Source of the DNA: an uncultured SAR116 cluster alpha proteobacterium
GTDB lineage: Bacteria > Pseudomonadota > Alphaproteobacteria > Puniceispirillales > Puniceispirillaceae
Assembly (NCBI GenBank): GCA_902523435.1
Contig: CABYZM010000014.1
Location: forward strand, 1 to 36,116
DNA length: 36,116 nucleotides
Direction of reading: 5' to 3'
Part shown: positions 1 through 9,338 of the stretch, in pieces
Numbering within the stretch: position 1 is the first letter of the stretch
Layout: each line of letters starts with the position of its first letter
Notes under the pieces: generated by a model
The model's database searches: none
Seen by the model: the letters and a program-made list of their open reading frames with translations, nothing else
What the model was told of the DNA's origin: nothing
Translations under genes and position numbers: made by a program

Positions 1-986
1 GCAGCGTCAGCCTCAACATATTTTCTGTATTCATCCAGGGTTGTTGCTCCAATACAATGCAGTTTACCCCGGGCGAGGGCTGGCTTTAATAGATTTGAAG
101 CGTCCATCGCACCATCTGTTTTACCTGCGCCTACAAGTTGGTGCATTTCATCAATGAATACAATTATATCACCTTCTGCTGCTTCTATTTCATCCAGAAC
201 TGCTTTTAGCCTTTCTTCAAATTCACCGCGGTATTTTGCACCAGCAACAAGGGCTCCCATATCTAGAGACAAAAGAGTTTTATCTGCTAGGGCTTCAGGC
301 ACATCTTTATTAATAATACGCTGTGCCAACCCCTCTGCAATTGCTGTTTTGCCGACACCTGGTGCCCCGATCAGAACAGGGTTATTCTTTGTGCGCCGTG
401 CCAGTATCTGGATTGTGCGCCGAACTTCTTCGTCCCGACCTATAACAGGATCAAGGTTACCCTGAAGAGCCAGGGCCGTTAGATCAGTTGCATATTTAGA
501 CAGGCTTTCCATCATTTCATCGCCAACATCGCTGTCTATTGTCCGGCCCTTTCTTGTGCTGGCAATCGTCTGTTTCAGCATGTCTGCTTCTAGCCCCGCA
601 TCACTAAGCAGTTTTGCTGCCTTTGTGTCTGATGCGGACAATGCAACCAGAATAGCATCTAGCGAGACGAATCTGTCCCCTTGAGCCTTTGCCCAGTCTT
701 CAGCAACAGCGAGGATTCGTCCAAGTTTCGTATCTATTTGCAGATTATCTGCACCGCTCCCTGTCACTTCAGGAAGCTTATCCATTTCATGCGACAGGCT
801 TTGTTTCAGGCTTTGTAGGTTTGTGCCTGCACGAGCTAGTAATTTGCTTGCCAGTTGCTGTTCATCATCAAGCAGTGCAGATAACAAATGCAGGTCCGTC
901 ATTTTCTGATGATGGCGGCGAAGTGCAACTTTTTGTGCATCGCCAATCACTTGGCGCACGGAAGCTGTAAACTGCTCTATATCCAT
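1..986 (-). CDS. clpB: ATP-dependent chaperone ClpB (N-terminal part, cut by window edge)
   Basis: ClpB is a hexameric AAA+ disaggregase that works with DnaK to rescue aggregated proteins in the cytoplasm. About 328 residues are present. Residues 1-145 form the Clp N domain (starts [10 protein letters not shown]), followed by the first AAA+ module. The Walker A motif GAPGVGKT lies at residues 207-214, and Walker B (IIVFIDEMH) has its glutamate at residue 280; both sit within one residue of the E. coli ClpB positions. The start codon at 986 follows an AGGAGTG ribosome site. The middle coiled-coil domain and second AAA+ module lie beyond base 1. An RpoH-like promoter is visible upstream. ClpA and ClpC have similar AAA+ modules, but the N-domain sequence and motif positions favour ClpB. 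Confidence 0.95.
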   Translation of the reverse strand, partial: MDIEQFTASVRQVIGDAQKVALRRHHQKMTDLHLLSALLDDEQQLASKLLARAGTNLQSLKQSLSHEMDKLPEVTGSGADNLQIDTKLGRILAVAEDWAKAQGDRFVSLDAILVALSASDTKAAKLLSDAGLEADMLKQTIASTRKGRTIDSDVGDEMMESLSKYATDLTALALQGNLDPVIGRDEEVRRTIQILARRTKNNPVLIGAPGVGKTAIAEGLAQRIINKDVPEALADKTLLSLDMGALVAGAKYRGEFEERLKAVLDEIEAAEGDIIVFIDEMHQLVGAGKTDGAMDASNLLKPALARGKLHCIGATTLDEYRKYVEADA

Positions 987-1040
987 ATTTCACTCCTGTT
1001 GCTTATTTTAGTAATCTGCAACACTCCTGGTCTAATTTGT

Positions 1041-1068
1041 ATGTGGGGAGCTGTTTCGTTTAATCAAG
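1041..1068 (-). promoter_or_regulatory. RpoH (sigma-32)-like heat-shock promoter of clpB
   Basis: Read on the minus strand, CTTGATT (1068-1062) is followed after 13 bases by CCCCACAT (1048-1041). This is close to the enterobacterial sigma-32 pattern CTTGAAA-N13-17-CCCCATnT. It would start transcription roughly 45-50 bases before the clpB start codon. ClpB is a classic heat-shock gene, so position and sequence agree. The assignment is by pattern only. Confidence 0.62.
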
Positions 1069-1148
1069 AGAGTTGCCAGCCTGTCAGACTTGGGGCTAAT
1101 CTGAAATGTTAAGTGAACTTATTCTTAGAAGGCAGGCAGGGGAATGTG

Positions 1149-2810
1149 ATGGGCGCAGAAAAAAGGACAGGTGGACAGCTTCTGGTGTCTTGTTTGAAAA
1201 ATTTGGGTGTGGAGACAAGTTTTGGTGTGCCGGGGGAATCTTATCTTGCTGTGCTGGACGCGCTTTATGATGTGGATATCCAATTCGTTTTATGTCGTCA
1301 GGAAGGTGCAGCAGGATTTGCATCCGCTGCGTGGGGTAAATTAACGGGACAGCCCGGCGTCTGTTTTGTGACGCGTGGCCCGGGGGCAACCAATGCGTCT
1401 ATTGGCGTGCATACAGCAATGCAGGATTCCAGCCCTATGCTTTTATTTGTGGGTCAGATCGGTGTTGGGCATAAAGAACGCGAGGCTTTTCAGGAAGTTG
1501 ACTACAGAGCCTTTTTTGGCTCAATGGCAAAATGGGCGACTGAAATTGATGATGCAGATCGGATACCTGAGATTGTTGGCCGGGCATGGCGAGTTGCCTT
1601 GTCTGGGCGGCCAGGCCCGGTTGTCATTGCCCTGCCGGAAGACATGCTGACAACCCTGACATCTGTTCAGCCCTGCAAAAAAATAGCGGTTGCCGAAGCT
1701 GGCGTGGACACCAAATCTCAAACAGATGTAGCAACTATATTATCAGCAGCAGAACGGCCATTGGTGCTTGCTGGGGGTGGCGGCTGGACAAAACAGGGTA
1801 AGGCAGATGTGAAAGCATTCTGTGAACGTGAAAACTTGCCTTTCGTCGCTCTGTTCCGTTATCACGATATTATTGATAATCACAGCCGTTGTTATGTTGG
1901 GGACGCTGGTGTTGGTATGGCGCCACACATCACCAAGGCAATCGAAGATGCAGATGTGATTTTAGCGGTAAATGCCCGTTTTGGAGAGGCAACAACGCAA
2001 GCCTGGACCTTGTTGGATGTGCCTTATCCAAAGCAGCGCATTATCCAGACACATGCTTCTGATGCCGAGATTGGTAAAATTTATCAACCGGAGCTGGCGA
2101 TACATGCTGGTCCAAATCGATTTTCTGCAGCCCTGTTGGAAATGACTTTAGATGGTTCAAATTTAGCTCAGCGTGCAGACTGGCTGGCTGGCCTTAAAAC
2201 AGCTTATCAGGCATCACTGAGACCACCTGCACAGAACAGTCCAGTAGATATGGCGGCTGTTATGGCTTGGCTGCAGGACAATTTACCAGATGATGTGATC
2301 ATCACAAACGGGGCAGGTAATTTTGCACTCTGGCCAAATAAGGTGTTTTGTTATGGTCAGGGCCAGTCTCTGCTTGCGCCACAGAGCGGGGCAATGGGTT
2401 ATGGTCTTCCGGCGGCAATTGCGGCCAGCATTGCTTATCCTGACAGGCAGGTTGTGTGTTTTGCTGGTGACGGTGATATCCAGATGGGACTTGCTGAATT
2501 AGGAACCGCTGTGCAAAGCGGCGCACGGCCTGTAATAGTGCTTCTGAATAACGGATCATATGGCACGATCCGAATGCATCAGGAACGGGATTATCCGGAC
2601 CGTATATCTGGCACAACTCTTGTTAATCCTGATTTTACTGCAGTTGCACAGGCCTACGGGATGTTTGGTATTCGGGTGGACAGAACAGAGGAGTTTGCGG
2701 AAGCGTTTTCAGCAGCTGTTGCGTCTGCAACAGGAGGCATTATTGAGTTGGATATTTCTGTTGAGGCGATTACTCCCCGCACGACACTCTCAGCCCTGAA
2801 AGCAAAGTGA
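1149..2810 (+). CDS. Thiamine diphosphate-dependent enzyme, acetolactate synthase-like
   Basis: A 553-residue member of the acetolactate synthase/pyruvate oxidase superfamily with all three domains. The N-terminal Pyr domain has FGVPGES and the cofactor-activating glutamate in RQEGAA (E52). A central Rossmann-like domain follows. The C-terminal PP domain has GDGD at 440-443 and NN at 467-468, the Mg-diphosphate site. Its substrate cannot be told from sequence. It is distinct from the true biosynthetic enzyme at 32.7 kb, has no regulatory subunit beside it, and its thiamine motif is GDGD where that enzyme has GEAS. Likely roles include decarboxylation or carboligation of a 2-oxo acid. I chose the ATG at 1149, behind a GGCAGGCAGGGG ribosome site; an in-frame GTG at 1113 would add 12 residues. 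It converges on the mutase gene with a 7-base gap. Confidence 0.85.
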   Translation: MGAEKRTGGQLLVSCLKNLGVETSFGVPGESYLAVLDALYDVDIQFVLCRQEGAAGFASAAWGKLTGQPGVCFVTRGPGATNASIGVHTAMQDSSPMLLFVGQIGVGHKEREAFQEVDYRAFFGSMAKWATEIDDADRIPEIVGRAWRVALSGRPGPVVIALPEDMLTTLTSVQPCKKIAVAEAGVDTKSQTDVATILSAAERPLVLAGGGGWTKQGKADVKAFCERENLPFVALFRYHDIIDNHSRCYVGDAGVGMAPHITKAIEDADVILAVNARFGEATTQAWTLLDVPYPKQRIIQTHASDAEIGKIYQPELAIHAGPNRFSAALLEMTLDGSNLAQRADWLAGLKTAYQASLRPPAQNSPVDMAAVMAWLQDNLPDDVIITNGAGNFALWPNKVFCYGQGQSLLAPQSGAMGYGLPAAIAASIAYPDRQVVCFAGDGDIQMGLAELGTAVQSGARPVIVLLNNGSYGTIRMHQERDYPDRISGTTLVNPDFTAVAQAYGMFGIRVDRTEEFAEAFSAAVASATGGIIELDISVEAITPRTTLSALKAK

Positions 2811-2817
2811 TAGAGTC

Positions 2818-5004
2818 TTAGGCGCGGCGCGTAACCAGCCTGTCTTGGCGATAATTATGCATCCGCTTTAGGTGGTCTGTTGCTTTATTAAGGGTCTCAC
2901 GGGCCGCATCCGGAACAGGTGTACCGGGACCAAATATTGCGGCAACGCCGGCATCATATAAAAACTGGTAATCCTGCTGCGGAATAATGCCACCGCAGAT
3001 TACCAGAATATCTTCTGCACCCTTATCTTTAAGCGCAGCTATCAATTCTGGCAATAGTGTCTTGTGACCTGCTGCCAGTGAAGATACTCCAATAATATGG
3101 GCGCCCATTGCAATGGCTGTATCTGCAGCTTCTTCAGGAGTTTGGAACAAATCTCCGACTCTGACGTCCAGACCAAAATCGCCAAATGCTGAAGCAATGA
3201 CCTTTGCACCGCGGTCATGACCATCCTGTCCCAGCTTGGCCATGTATAAAACAGGCGTTTCAGATGTTGTGTTAATAAACGCATTTAATGAGGCCTTAAT
3301 ATTATCTATCTCCTCTGCTGCGCCATAGGTGTTTTTATAAATGTCCTTCACCGTTTCAGTCTGTCCAGCAAATCGGCCAAAGATCTCTTCTAAAGCATCT
3401 GATACTTCGCCCACGCTTGCGCGTGCACGCATCGCATCAATCGTTGCGGCTAGTAGATTCTTATCTTCATCCTTGGCAGCTAATTTAAGCTTGCCAAGCG
3501 CATCAGAGACAGCATCTTCATCTCGTCTTTTTCGGATTTCATTTAGGCGTTCTGTCTGTCGTGCACGCACTGCATCATTGTCTATATCAAGAATATCAAT
3601 TGGCTCTTCATCACTCAGCTTAAATTTATTGACGCCAACAATGACGTCTTGTCCTGAATCGACTCGAGCTTGGCGGGCAGTTGCCATTTTTTCGATCTCA
3701 CGCTTTGGTAGCCCGTCCTGAACAGCTTTTGTCATTCCGCCCATGTCCTGGATTTCAGAAATAAGTGCATTGGCTTTTTGGATCAGATCAGCTGTCAGAT
3801 TTTCGACATAGTAAGACCCCGCAAGGGGGTCAACAGTGTCTGTTATGCCGGTTTCATGCTGCAAAATCAGCTGTGTATTGCGTGCAATTCTAGCTGAAAA
3901 ATCTGTCGGCAGGCTAATCGCCTCATCAAATGAATTTGTATGCAGGGACTGCGTGCCGCCCAAGGTTGCGGCCATTGCTTCAATCGTGGTGCGGATAATA
4001 TTATTATACGGATCCTGCTCTGCCAGACTGGCCCCTGAGGTTTGGCAATGCGTTCGCAACATCAAAGAGCGTTCATCACTTGGGTTGAAAAGCTTTTCCA
4101 TCCAACGGGCCCATAATGTCCGCGCGGCACGTAATTTGGCAGCTTCCATGAAGAAATTCATCCCAATACAAAAGAAAAACGACAGGCGGGGTGCGAATTT
4201 GTCGACATCCAGTCCTTTTTCTGTAGCCGCTTTCACATATTCAAGGCCGTCAGCCAGGGTAAAAGCCAGCTCCTGAACAAGGTTTGCGCCTGCTTCTTGC
4301 ATATGATAGCCGGAAATGGAGATAGAGTTGAATTTGGGCATATGCTCAGCTGTATGGCCGATAATATCTGAAATAATCCGCATTGAAGGATCTGGAGGGA
4401 AGATATAGGTGTTGCGAACCATAAATTCTTTTAAAATGTCATTCTGTATTGTTCCGGATAATCGATCCTGCGAAACGCCCTGTTCCTCACCAGCAACAAT
4501 GAACGAGGCCAAAACTGGCAAAACAGCACCATTCATTGTCATTGACACGCTCATCTGATCGAGCGGGATGTCCTCAAACAAACGCTTCATATCCTCAACC
4601 GTATCTATCGCTACACCAGCTTTGCCAACATCACCTTTGACACGCGGATGATCTGAATCAAAACCGCGATGTGTGGCTAAATCAAAGGCAACTGACAGGC
4701 CTTTTTGTCCGGCAGAAAGAGCCTTTTTGAAAAAGGCATTTGTTTCCTCGGCTGTGGAAAAGCCCGCATATTGCCGGATTGTCCATGGCCGGTTTGTATA
4801 CATTGTCGCCCGGATCCCCCTTGTAAACGGCGCTTGTCCGGGGTTGCTGTTTAAATGATCCAGCCCTGCCAAATCAGCTGCTGTATAAAGTGGCTCTACA
4901 TCAATTTGTTCTGGCGTTTGCCGCGTCAAGTCCTGAAGCGGTTTGCCGCACAGTTCATTAGCCGCTGTTGAGGCCCAGTCTGCTTTTGTTTCGTCTTTAC
5001 TCAT
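2818..5004 (-). CDS. Methylmalonyl-CoA mutase, single-chain (large-subunit type)
   Basis: Adenosylcobalamin enzyme that interconverts (R)-methylmalonyl-CoA and succinyl-CoA, feeding propionyl-CoA carbon into the TCA cycle. The 728-residue chain has the catalytic barrel with [16 protein letters not shown] (Y69 onward) and [10 protein letters not shown] (Y233, H234). The C-terminal cobalamin domain has the DxHxxG motif as DGHDRG, with the cobalt-ligating H596. The domain also carries [16 protein letters not shown] and the GGIIPQQDY strand. Both domains are intact, so it could act as a homodimer like the human enzyme; no partner subunit, epimerase or MeaB GTPase gene is in the window. Start ATG at 5004. 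It is divergent from the acyl-CoA dehydrogenase gene. Substrate-shifted mutases (ethylmalonyl, isobutyryl) exist, but the sequence looks like the methylmalonyl type. Symbols in use include mutA, scpA and mcm. Confidence 0.93.
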   Translation of the reverse strand: MSKDETKADWASTAANELCGKPLQDLTRQTPEQIDVEPLYTAADLAGLDHLNSNPGQAPFTRGIRATMYTNRPWTIRQYAGFSTAEETNAFFKKALSAGQKGLSVAFDLATHRGFDSDHPRVKGDVGKAGVAIDTVEDMKRLFEDIPLDQMSVSMTMNGAVLPVLASFIVAGEEQGVSQDRLSGTIQNDILKEFMVRNTYIFPPDPSMRIISDIIGHTAEHMPKFNSISISGYHMQEAGANLVQELAFTLADGLEYVKAATEKGLDVDKFAPRLSFFFCIGMNFFMEAAKLRAARTLWARWMEKLFNPSDERSLMLRTHCQTSGASLAEQDPYNNIIRTTIEAMAATLGGTQSLHTNSFDEAISLPTDFSARIARNTQLILQHETGITDTVDPLAGSYYVENLTADLIQKANALISEIQDMGGMTKAVQDGLPKREIEKMATARQARVDSGQDVIVGVNKFKLSDEEPIDILDIDNDAVRARQTERLNEIRKRRDEDAVSDALGKLKLAAKDEDKNLLAATIDAMRARASVGEVSDALEEIFGRFAGQTETVKDIYKNTYGAAEEIDNIKASLNAFINTTSETPVLYMAKLGQDGHDRGAKVIASAFGDFGLDVRVGDLFQTPEEAADTAIAMGAHIIGVSSLAAGHKTLLPELIAALKDKGAEDILVICGGIIPQQDYQFLYDAGVAAIFGPGTPVPDAARETLNKATDHLKRMHNYRQDRLVTRRA

Positions 5005-5198
5005 CTGTCTTCAGGTAAACTGTCTTGTAATGCCAATAAAAATCTGCAAATAACAACTGTGTAACATGGCGGATTATAGACGATGGCAGGTTAAAAAACG
5101 AGAGGGAAACTGAAACCAGCGTTTAGCTGGCTATAGCTGTGATATTCTTTCAGGTAAAAAAGTGACTTTTATTTGCCGTCACACCGTACTACTTTCGA

Positions 5199-5212
5199 AC
5201 AGCGAAGGCTGT
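5199..5212. other. Small hairpin in the mutase/acyl-CoA dehydrogenase intergenic region
   Basis: ACAGC-GAAG-GCTGT forms a 5-bp stem with a four-base loop, about 50 bases before the start codon at 5261. The rest of the 256-base divergent spacer (5005-5260) should hold both promoters, but I could not pick convincing -35/-10 pairs. Confidence 0.3.
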
Positions 5213-5260
5213 TGTAAGATTTTTAAATTCATCAGCGATTATTGAAAAAGGATAAAGAAA

Positions 5261-6484
5261 ATGGACAGCGTTATTCCCTCTGCGCCGGTAAAATCGACAA
5301 AAGTAGATTTTGACTGGGCAGATCCATTTGGTCTTGAGAACCAGTTATCTTCAGAGGATAGGCTGGTTCGTGATACCGCAAAAGCCTATGCAGAAGACAA
5401 GTTAGCCCCTCGTGTCATTGAAGCTTTTCGCGAAGAAAAGACGGACATCGCCATCTTTAGTGAAATGGGTGAACTGGGGCTGCTAGGTATAACAGTTGAT
5501 GAAAAGTATGGAGGCGTCGGCGCCAGCCACGTCACATATGGTCTTGTTGCCCGTGAGATAGAAAAAATAGACTCAGGGTACAGATCAATGTTGTCCGTTC
5601 AGTCCTCTCTAGTGATGCATCCGATTGAAACGTTTGGATCTGAAGAACAGAAACAGACTTATCTGCCGCGTCTGGCAACTGGCGAGCTAATCGGTTGTTT
5701 TGGCCTTACAGAAGCAGATGCTGGCTCAGATCCGGGCGCAATGCGCACAATTGCTCGAAAAACCGCGTCTGGGTTCAGCCTGACAGGCTCAAAGATGTGG
5801 ATATCTAATGCTCCGATAGCAGATCTATTTGTGATTTGGGCGAAGTCAGAAGCCCATGATGGAAAGATTAAGGGATTTCTTGTTGAAAAAGGTACAGCTG
5901 GTCTGAATGCGGATGTGATAAAGGGTAAATTATCCCTACGAGCATCTACGACCGGGTCGATATCTCTTGATGATGTTCAGGTCGGTGAAGACGCCTTGTT
6001 GCCGCATGTAGAGGGCCTCAAAGGTCCGTTCAGCTGTCTGAACAAGGCACGTTACGGGATAAGTTGGGGCACATTGGGGGCTGCTGAATTCTGCTGGCAC
6101 GCTGCGCGCAGCTACACACTTGAGCGCAAACAGTTCAACCGCCCGCTTGCTGCCAATCAGCTCATCCAGCTGAAATTGGCAGATATGCAGACAGAAATTG
6201 GTCTTGGGCTGCAATCTGTACTGCAGGTTGGCCGACTGCTGGATGAGGGAGCCTGCGCGCCGGAGCTTATTTCACTTGTAAAGCGCAACAGCTGTGGTAA
6301 GGCGCTTGAAATTGCCCGCAAGGCTCGCGATATGCATGGCGGAAACGGGATCTCAGAAGATTATCATGTGATGCGTCATTTGATGAATTTAGAAACCGTG
6401 AATACATATGAAGGTACTCATGATGTGCATGCGCTTATCCTTGGGCGCGCACAAACGGGCCTGCAGGCCTTTACAGGCGCTTAA
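5261..6484 (+). CDS. gcdH: Acyl-CoA dehydrogenase, glutaryl-CoA dehydrogenase type
   Basis: FAD enzyme expected to oxidise and decarboxylate glutaryl-CoA to crotonyl-CoA in lysine, tryptophan and glutarate breakdown, passing electrons to ETF. The 407-residue protein starts with an acidic segment containing [14 protein letters not shown], a GCDH hallmark. It has the FAD-binding stretch [15 protein letters not shown] and [19 protein letters not shown]. The catalytic glutamate is E384 in the C-terminal YEGTHDVH motif. The start ATG at 5261 is preceded by AAAGGA. No glutaconyl or lysine-pathway gene lies beside it, so the substrate rests on family resemblance. A general acyl-CoA dehydrogenase is the alternative. 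Confidence 0.88.
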   Translation: MDSVIPSAPVKSTKVDFDWADPFGLENQLSSEDRLVRDTAKAYAEDKLAPRVIEAFREEKTDIAIFSEMGELGLLGITVDEKYGGVGASHVTYGLVAREIEKIDSGYRSMLSVQSSLVMHPIETFGSEEQKQTYLPRLATGELIGCFGLTEADAGSDPGAMRTIARKTASGFSLTGSKMWISNAPIADLFVIWAKSEAHDGKIKGFLVEKGTAGLNADVIKGKLSLRASTTGSISLDDVQVGEDALLPHVEGLKGPFSCLNKARYGISWGTLGAAEFCWHAARSYTLERKQFNRPLAANQLIQLKLADMQTEIGLGLQSVLQVGRLLDEGACAPELISLVKRNSCGKALEIARKARDMHGGNGISEDYHVMRHLMNLETVNTYEGTHDVHALILGRAQTGLQAFTGA

Positions 6485-6515
6485 TCGCACCTTTGACACG
6501 ATCGTGAAAGATGCG

Positions 6516-6533
6516 GGCTCTGGCCTAAGAGCC
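6516..6533 (+). other. Perfect 6-bp hairpin downstream of gcdH
   Basis: GGCTCT-ggccta-AGAGCC lies 32 bases after the gcdH stop. There is no T-run directly after it, so it is not a standard intrinsic terminator. It could protect the mRNA 3' end or be a weak terminator. Confidence 0.35.
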
Positions 6534-6541
6534 GTCAGTGA

Positions 6542-6570
6542 TTGACATTTTCGCCATATAACCACATTTA
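6542..6570 (+). promoter_or_regulatory. Possible promoter of the ferredoxin-NADP reductase gene
   Basis: A consensus -35 hexamer TTGACA (6542-6547) is followed after 17 bases by CATTTA (6565-6570), a poor -10. The position, about 60 bases before the start codon, is sensible. Only the -35 is convincing. Confidence 0.25.
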
Positions 6571-6631
6571 AAGGCGGTCGACAGACCAATAGGGCTCTGC
6601 GGCAATTATTGATGACCATCAGGTAAATGAG

Positions 6632-7453
6632 ATGGATAGTGTAAACACCGCATCTGCTGCTGAATTTCCGGCTGTAACATCTGATACAGCAGACGCCGTT
6701 CGTGTGCTGGATGTGCGTCACTGGACAGACAGGCTGTTCTCGTTTTCGGTAGAACGGCCTGCCAGTTTCCGGTTCCGGTCAGGTGAGTTTGTAATGATTG
6801 GATTGCTGAATGAAGCAGCACGCCCCCTAGTCAGAGCCTATTCCATCGCCTCACCTTTCTGGGACGAAACATTATCCTTTTATTCCATAAAGGTTGAAAA
6901 CGGGCCGCTCACATCGCGTCTTCAGCATATTTCAGCTGGGGACTATATTATTATGAGAACAAAGCCTGTCGGCACACTGGTGCTTGATGCGTTGTTGCCT
7001 GGCGAGCGTCTGTATTTGATCTCTACTGGGACAGGAGTTGCTCCTTTCGCCTCATTGCTACGTGATCCTGAACTCTATGATCAGTTTGATGACATCATAC
7101 TGACCCACACATGCCGCGAGGTAGATGAATTAGCGTTTAGCGCTGATCTAGTTCAGCGTGCCAAGATGGACCCACTTGTTGGAGAGTCAGCAAAAAAGAA
7201 GCTGATTTATTTTCCAACCACGACTAGAGAGCCGTCAAACCGGATGGGACGGGTGACAAATCTAATTGAAAGTGGAAACTTGTTCGATGATTTAAACCTG
7301 CCTGCTTTCCAACCTGAAACAGATAGGGTAATGATTTGTGGTTCAATGAATATGAATAAAGATATGAAAGACCTGTGTCTCTCTGCTGGCTTGTCAGAGG
7401 GAGCAAATTCTGAGCCTGGTCACTTTGTCGTGGAAAAAGCCTTTGTAGGCTAG
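6632..7453 (+). CDS. fpr: Ferredoxin/flavodoxin-NADP(+) reductase
   Basis: FAD enzyme moving electrons between NADPH and ferredoxin or flavodoxin, often linked to oxidative-stress defence and Fe-S cluster assembly. The 273-residue protein has the FAD-binding motif RAYSIASP at 68-75. Its NADP-binding loop is ISTGTGVAPFASLLRD (about 130-145), and it ends in VVEKAFVG, a tail typical of bacterial (subclass II) reductases in alphaproteobacteria. About 20 residues precede the barrel domain, so a later start is possible, but the ATG at 6632 is the first good candidate. The stop overlaps the convergent HAD gene by four bases. The window also holds a small flavodoxin-like protein that could be a partner, but nothing links them directly. 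Confidence 0.9.
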   Translation: MDSVNTASAAEFPAVTSDTADAVRVLDVRHWTDRLFSFSVERPASFRFRSGEFVMIGLLNEAARPLVRAYSIASPFWDETLSFYSIKVENGPLTSRLQHISAGDYIIMRTKPVGTLVLDALLPGERLYLISTGTGVAPFASLLRDPELYDQFDDIILTHTCREVDELAFSADLVQRAKMDPLVGESAKKKLIYFPTTTREPSNRMGRVTNLIESGNLFDDLNLPAFQPETDRVMICGSMNMNKDMKDLCLSAGLSEGANSEPGHFVVEKAFVG

Positions 7454-8193
7454 GCAGCGCGCTTAGCGAGCAAAGAAGGCAGACCAGATAAGTCAGGAAG
7501 TAAGTGTGCCGCTCCTTTCAGGGCATCCGGACAGTCTGGGTAAATATTGGAAATGCCAATAAAGAGCCCTGCCCCTGCTGCCTTCGCAGCTCCAAAATCG
7601 GCATAAGTGTCACCGACCATGGCGGCTTCGTTTGGTGTGATATTCAGCTTTTCACATATTGCGATCAGGCCCTTTGGTCCAGGCTTGCTGCCAAACCCGC
7701 TGTCAAAACCCACAATCATATTTATATAGGGCAGTATGCCGATGTCATCACAGCTTTGGCGAGCAGAGTTTTCACTGTCATTTGTCAGAATTGCTAGTTG
7801 ATATCCCGCTTTATGTAGGCTTTTCAGAGGAGTTTTAACGTCCCCATTCGGCACAGAACCAACAGCTTCAAATGTCGCATTTCGTGTTTCCAGAAAGATG
7901 GCTCTTATCTGTCTCCGGATCTCAGCATCATGCAGCAATAAGGGTTCAAGTGCCGGTTCAAAGCGGACAAATTCACGGAACTGGTCCGCGGAACTGCCAG
8001 CGGCAAAAAGGCCGTTTGCATCAATTTGACGAGTTTCCTCATCAATTCCAATTATTGCCTGAAACGCCTTCGGCTTGTGCCGGCCATCTGTCAGTTCAGA
8101 GACAAAATGTGTCATCGCAATGGCACTGTTCAGCCATGTTGCCTCGAGATCAAGTAGCACCCCATCTTTGTCAAAAATGACTGCTTTTATCAC
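7450..8193 (-). CDS. HAD-superfamily phosphatase, phosphoglycolate phosphatase-like
   Basis: A 247-residue haloacid dehalogenase hydrolase with all four motifs: I, FDKDG with nucleophile D8 and acid D10; II, LTND (T137); III, SKPGPKG (K170); IV, VGDTYADFGAA (D195, D199). The helical cap after motif I is the kind seen in phosphoglycolate phosphatases and Gph/YjjG proteins. Dephosphorylating 2-phosphoglycolate would fit the glycolate oxidase genes nearby, but the substrate is inferred. I chose the GTG at 8193 because AAAGGA lies 7 bases before it and the protein then begins just before the first HAD strand. An in-frame ATG at 8235 lacks a ribosome site and would add 14 residues. It diverges from the hydroxyacid dehydrogenase across a symmetric inverted repeat. 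Confidence 0.82.
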   Translation of the reverse strand: MIKAVIFDKDGVLLDLEATWLNSAIAMTHFVSELTDGRHKPKAFQAIIGIDEETRQIDANGLFAAGSSADQFREFVRFEPALEPLLLHDAEIRRQIRAIFLETRNATFEAVGSVPNGDVKTPLKSLHKAGYQLAILTNDSENSARQSCDDIGILPYINMIVGFDSGFGSKPGPKGLIAICEKLNITPNEAAMVGDTYADFGAAKAAGAGLFIGISNIYPDCPDALKGAAHLLPDLSGLPSLLAKRAA

Positions 8194-8241
8194 CTGCTTG
8201 TCCTTTTCATGTGTATTTGCTGAAAGCACCTTCATTTTTTT

Positions 8242-8271
8242 CTTATAACAGTCTGGCAGTGCTGTTATAAG
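8242..8271. promoter_or_regulatory. 30-bp perfect inverted repeat: symmetric divergent promoter or operator
   Basis: CTTATAACAG (8242-8251) and CTGTTATAAG (8262-8271) are perfect 10-bp inverted copies separated by 10 bases. Each arm, read outward, contains an extended -10 element, TGTTATAAG. One points to the hydroxyacid dehydrogenase (TATAAG 8266-8271) and the other to the HAD gene (8247-8242). The -35 region of each promoter would overlap the -10 of the other. The 20-base centre-to-centre spacing also suits a dimeric repressor. Confidence 0.5.
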
Positions 8272-8393
8272 GCTGTCATAGCTGATTTATGTAAGTGATA
8301 AAGACATGGCCCAGCTGCGCTGTAAAGGCAAGCGGATAACAGATATTTGTTTACCTTTGCTGGTTTTTCAAACTGAATAAGGCTGATTGAACA

Positions 8394-9338
8394 ATGAAAA
8401 TAGCATTGCTTGATGACTGGCAGAATAATGCCCTTACTTTTGCTGAGTTTGAACGCCTGAAACCAGAACATCAGCTAGATGTCTTTACGGACACAGTTGA
8501 TGGCGCTCTTTTGGTAGAGCGGCTGCAGCCCTATGAAATCATTCTGGCGATGCGTGAACGCACTGGTTTACGGGTCGATATATTGTCTCAATTGCCGCAC
8601 CTGCAAGCGGTTATCACTTGTGGCATGCGCAATGCCGCAATCGATTTGAATTATTGTAAAGCCAAAAATATTATGGTCTGTGGAACAGAATCGCCTGGTC
8701 ATGCCACATCAGAGCTAGCTATGATGCTGATAGGCATGCTTGCCCGTGATTTGTACACGTCTGTGCACTCTATGGCATCAGGGGGATGGCAGGTGAGTAC
8801 AGGGCGGGATTTGCGTGGTGCAACACTCGGTATTTTAGGATTGGGGCGCCTCGGCAGTCAGGTTGCTCAGCTTGGCATGGCGTTTGGGATGTCTGTCCAG
8901 GCCTGGTCTCAGAACCTGACGCCAGACAGATGCTCTGAAGAAGGCGTGTCCTATGCTTTAAAAGATGATTTTTTCTCAACTTCTGATTTCATATCCATTC
9001 ACCTTAAATTATCTGACAGGGTCAAAGGTCTGATTGGTGTTAACGAGTTGGCGTTAATGAAGCCTGATGCCTGCATCGTCAACACATCTCGTGCACCAAT
9101 CATTGACCAGCGAGCCTTGCTTGCAGCTCTTCAGGAAAAGCGTATAGGCGGGGCAGCTTTGGATGTTTATGATCAAGAGCCACTCCCGACAGATAATCCG
9201 TTCAGGGGTCTGCCGAATGTTATTCTGACTCCCCATATTGGCTATGTCACAGCGCAAACGATGGCTGTCTTTTATGGCGGGATGCTGGAAGCACTTGAAG
9301 CCTATCTGGCAGGCCAGCCTATCCGTTGCCTTGTCTGA
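8394..9338 (+). CDS. D-2-hydroxyacid dehydrogenase family protein (NAD(P)-dependent)
   Basis: Rossmann-fold reductase or dehydrogenase interconverting a D-2-hydroxyacid and its 2-oxo acid. The 314-residue protein has the dinucleotide loop LGLGRLGSQVA (G149-G154) and the full catalytic set: R233 in NTSRAP, E262 in YDQEPL and H281 in TPHIGY. It lacks the C-terminal ACT/ASB extension of biosynthetic SerA, so it is more like a glyoxylate/hydroxypyruvate reductase or an uncharacterised family member. The exact substrate is not readable. The start at 8394 has only a weak, distant AAGG. Its context of a phosphoglycolate-phosphatase-like neighbour and two FMN/FAD hydroxyacid oxidation systems suggests glyoxylate metabolism. 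Confidence 0.86.
   Translation: MKIALLDDWQNNALTFAEFERLKPEHQLDVFTDTVDGALLVERLQPYEIILAMRERTGLRVDILSQLPHLQAVITCGMRNAAIDLNYCKAKNIMVCGTESPGHATSELAMMLIGMLARDLYTSVHSMASGGWQVSTGRDLRGATLGILGLGRLGSQVAQLGMAFGMSVQAWSQNLTPDRCSEEGVSYALKDDFFSTSDFISIHLKLSDRVKGLIGVNELALMKPDACIVNTSRAPIIDQRALLAALQEKRIGGAALDVYDQEPLPTDNPFRGLPNVILTPHIGYVTAQTMAVFYGGMLEALEAYLAGQPIRCLV

Noticed and set aside
3341-4276. Long open frames on the plus strand (126 and 146 codons) opposite the mutase gene
   Set aside because: They lie fully antisense to a strongly supported gene, have no family features, and are Ser/Arg-rich as expected of shadow frames.
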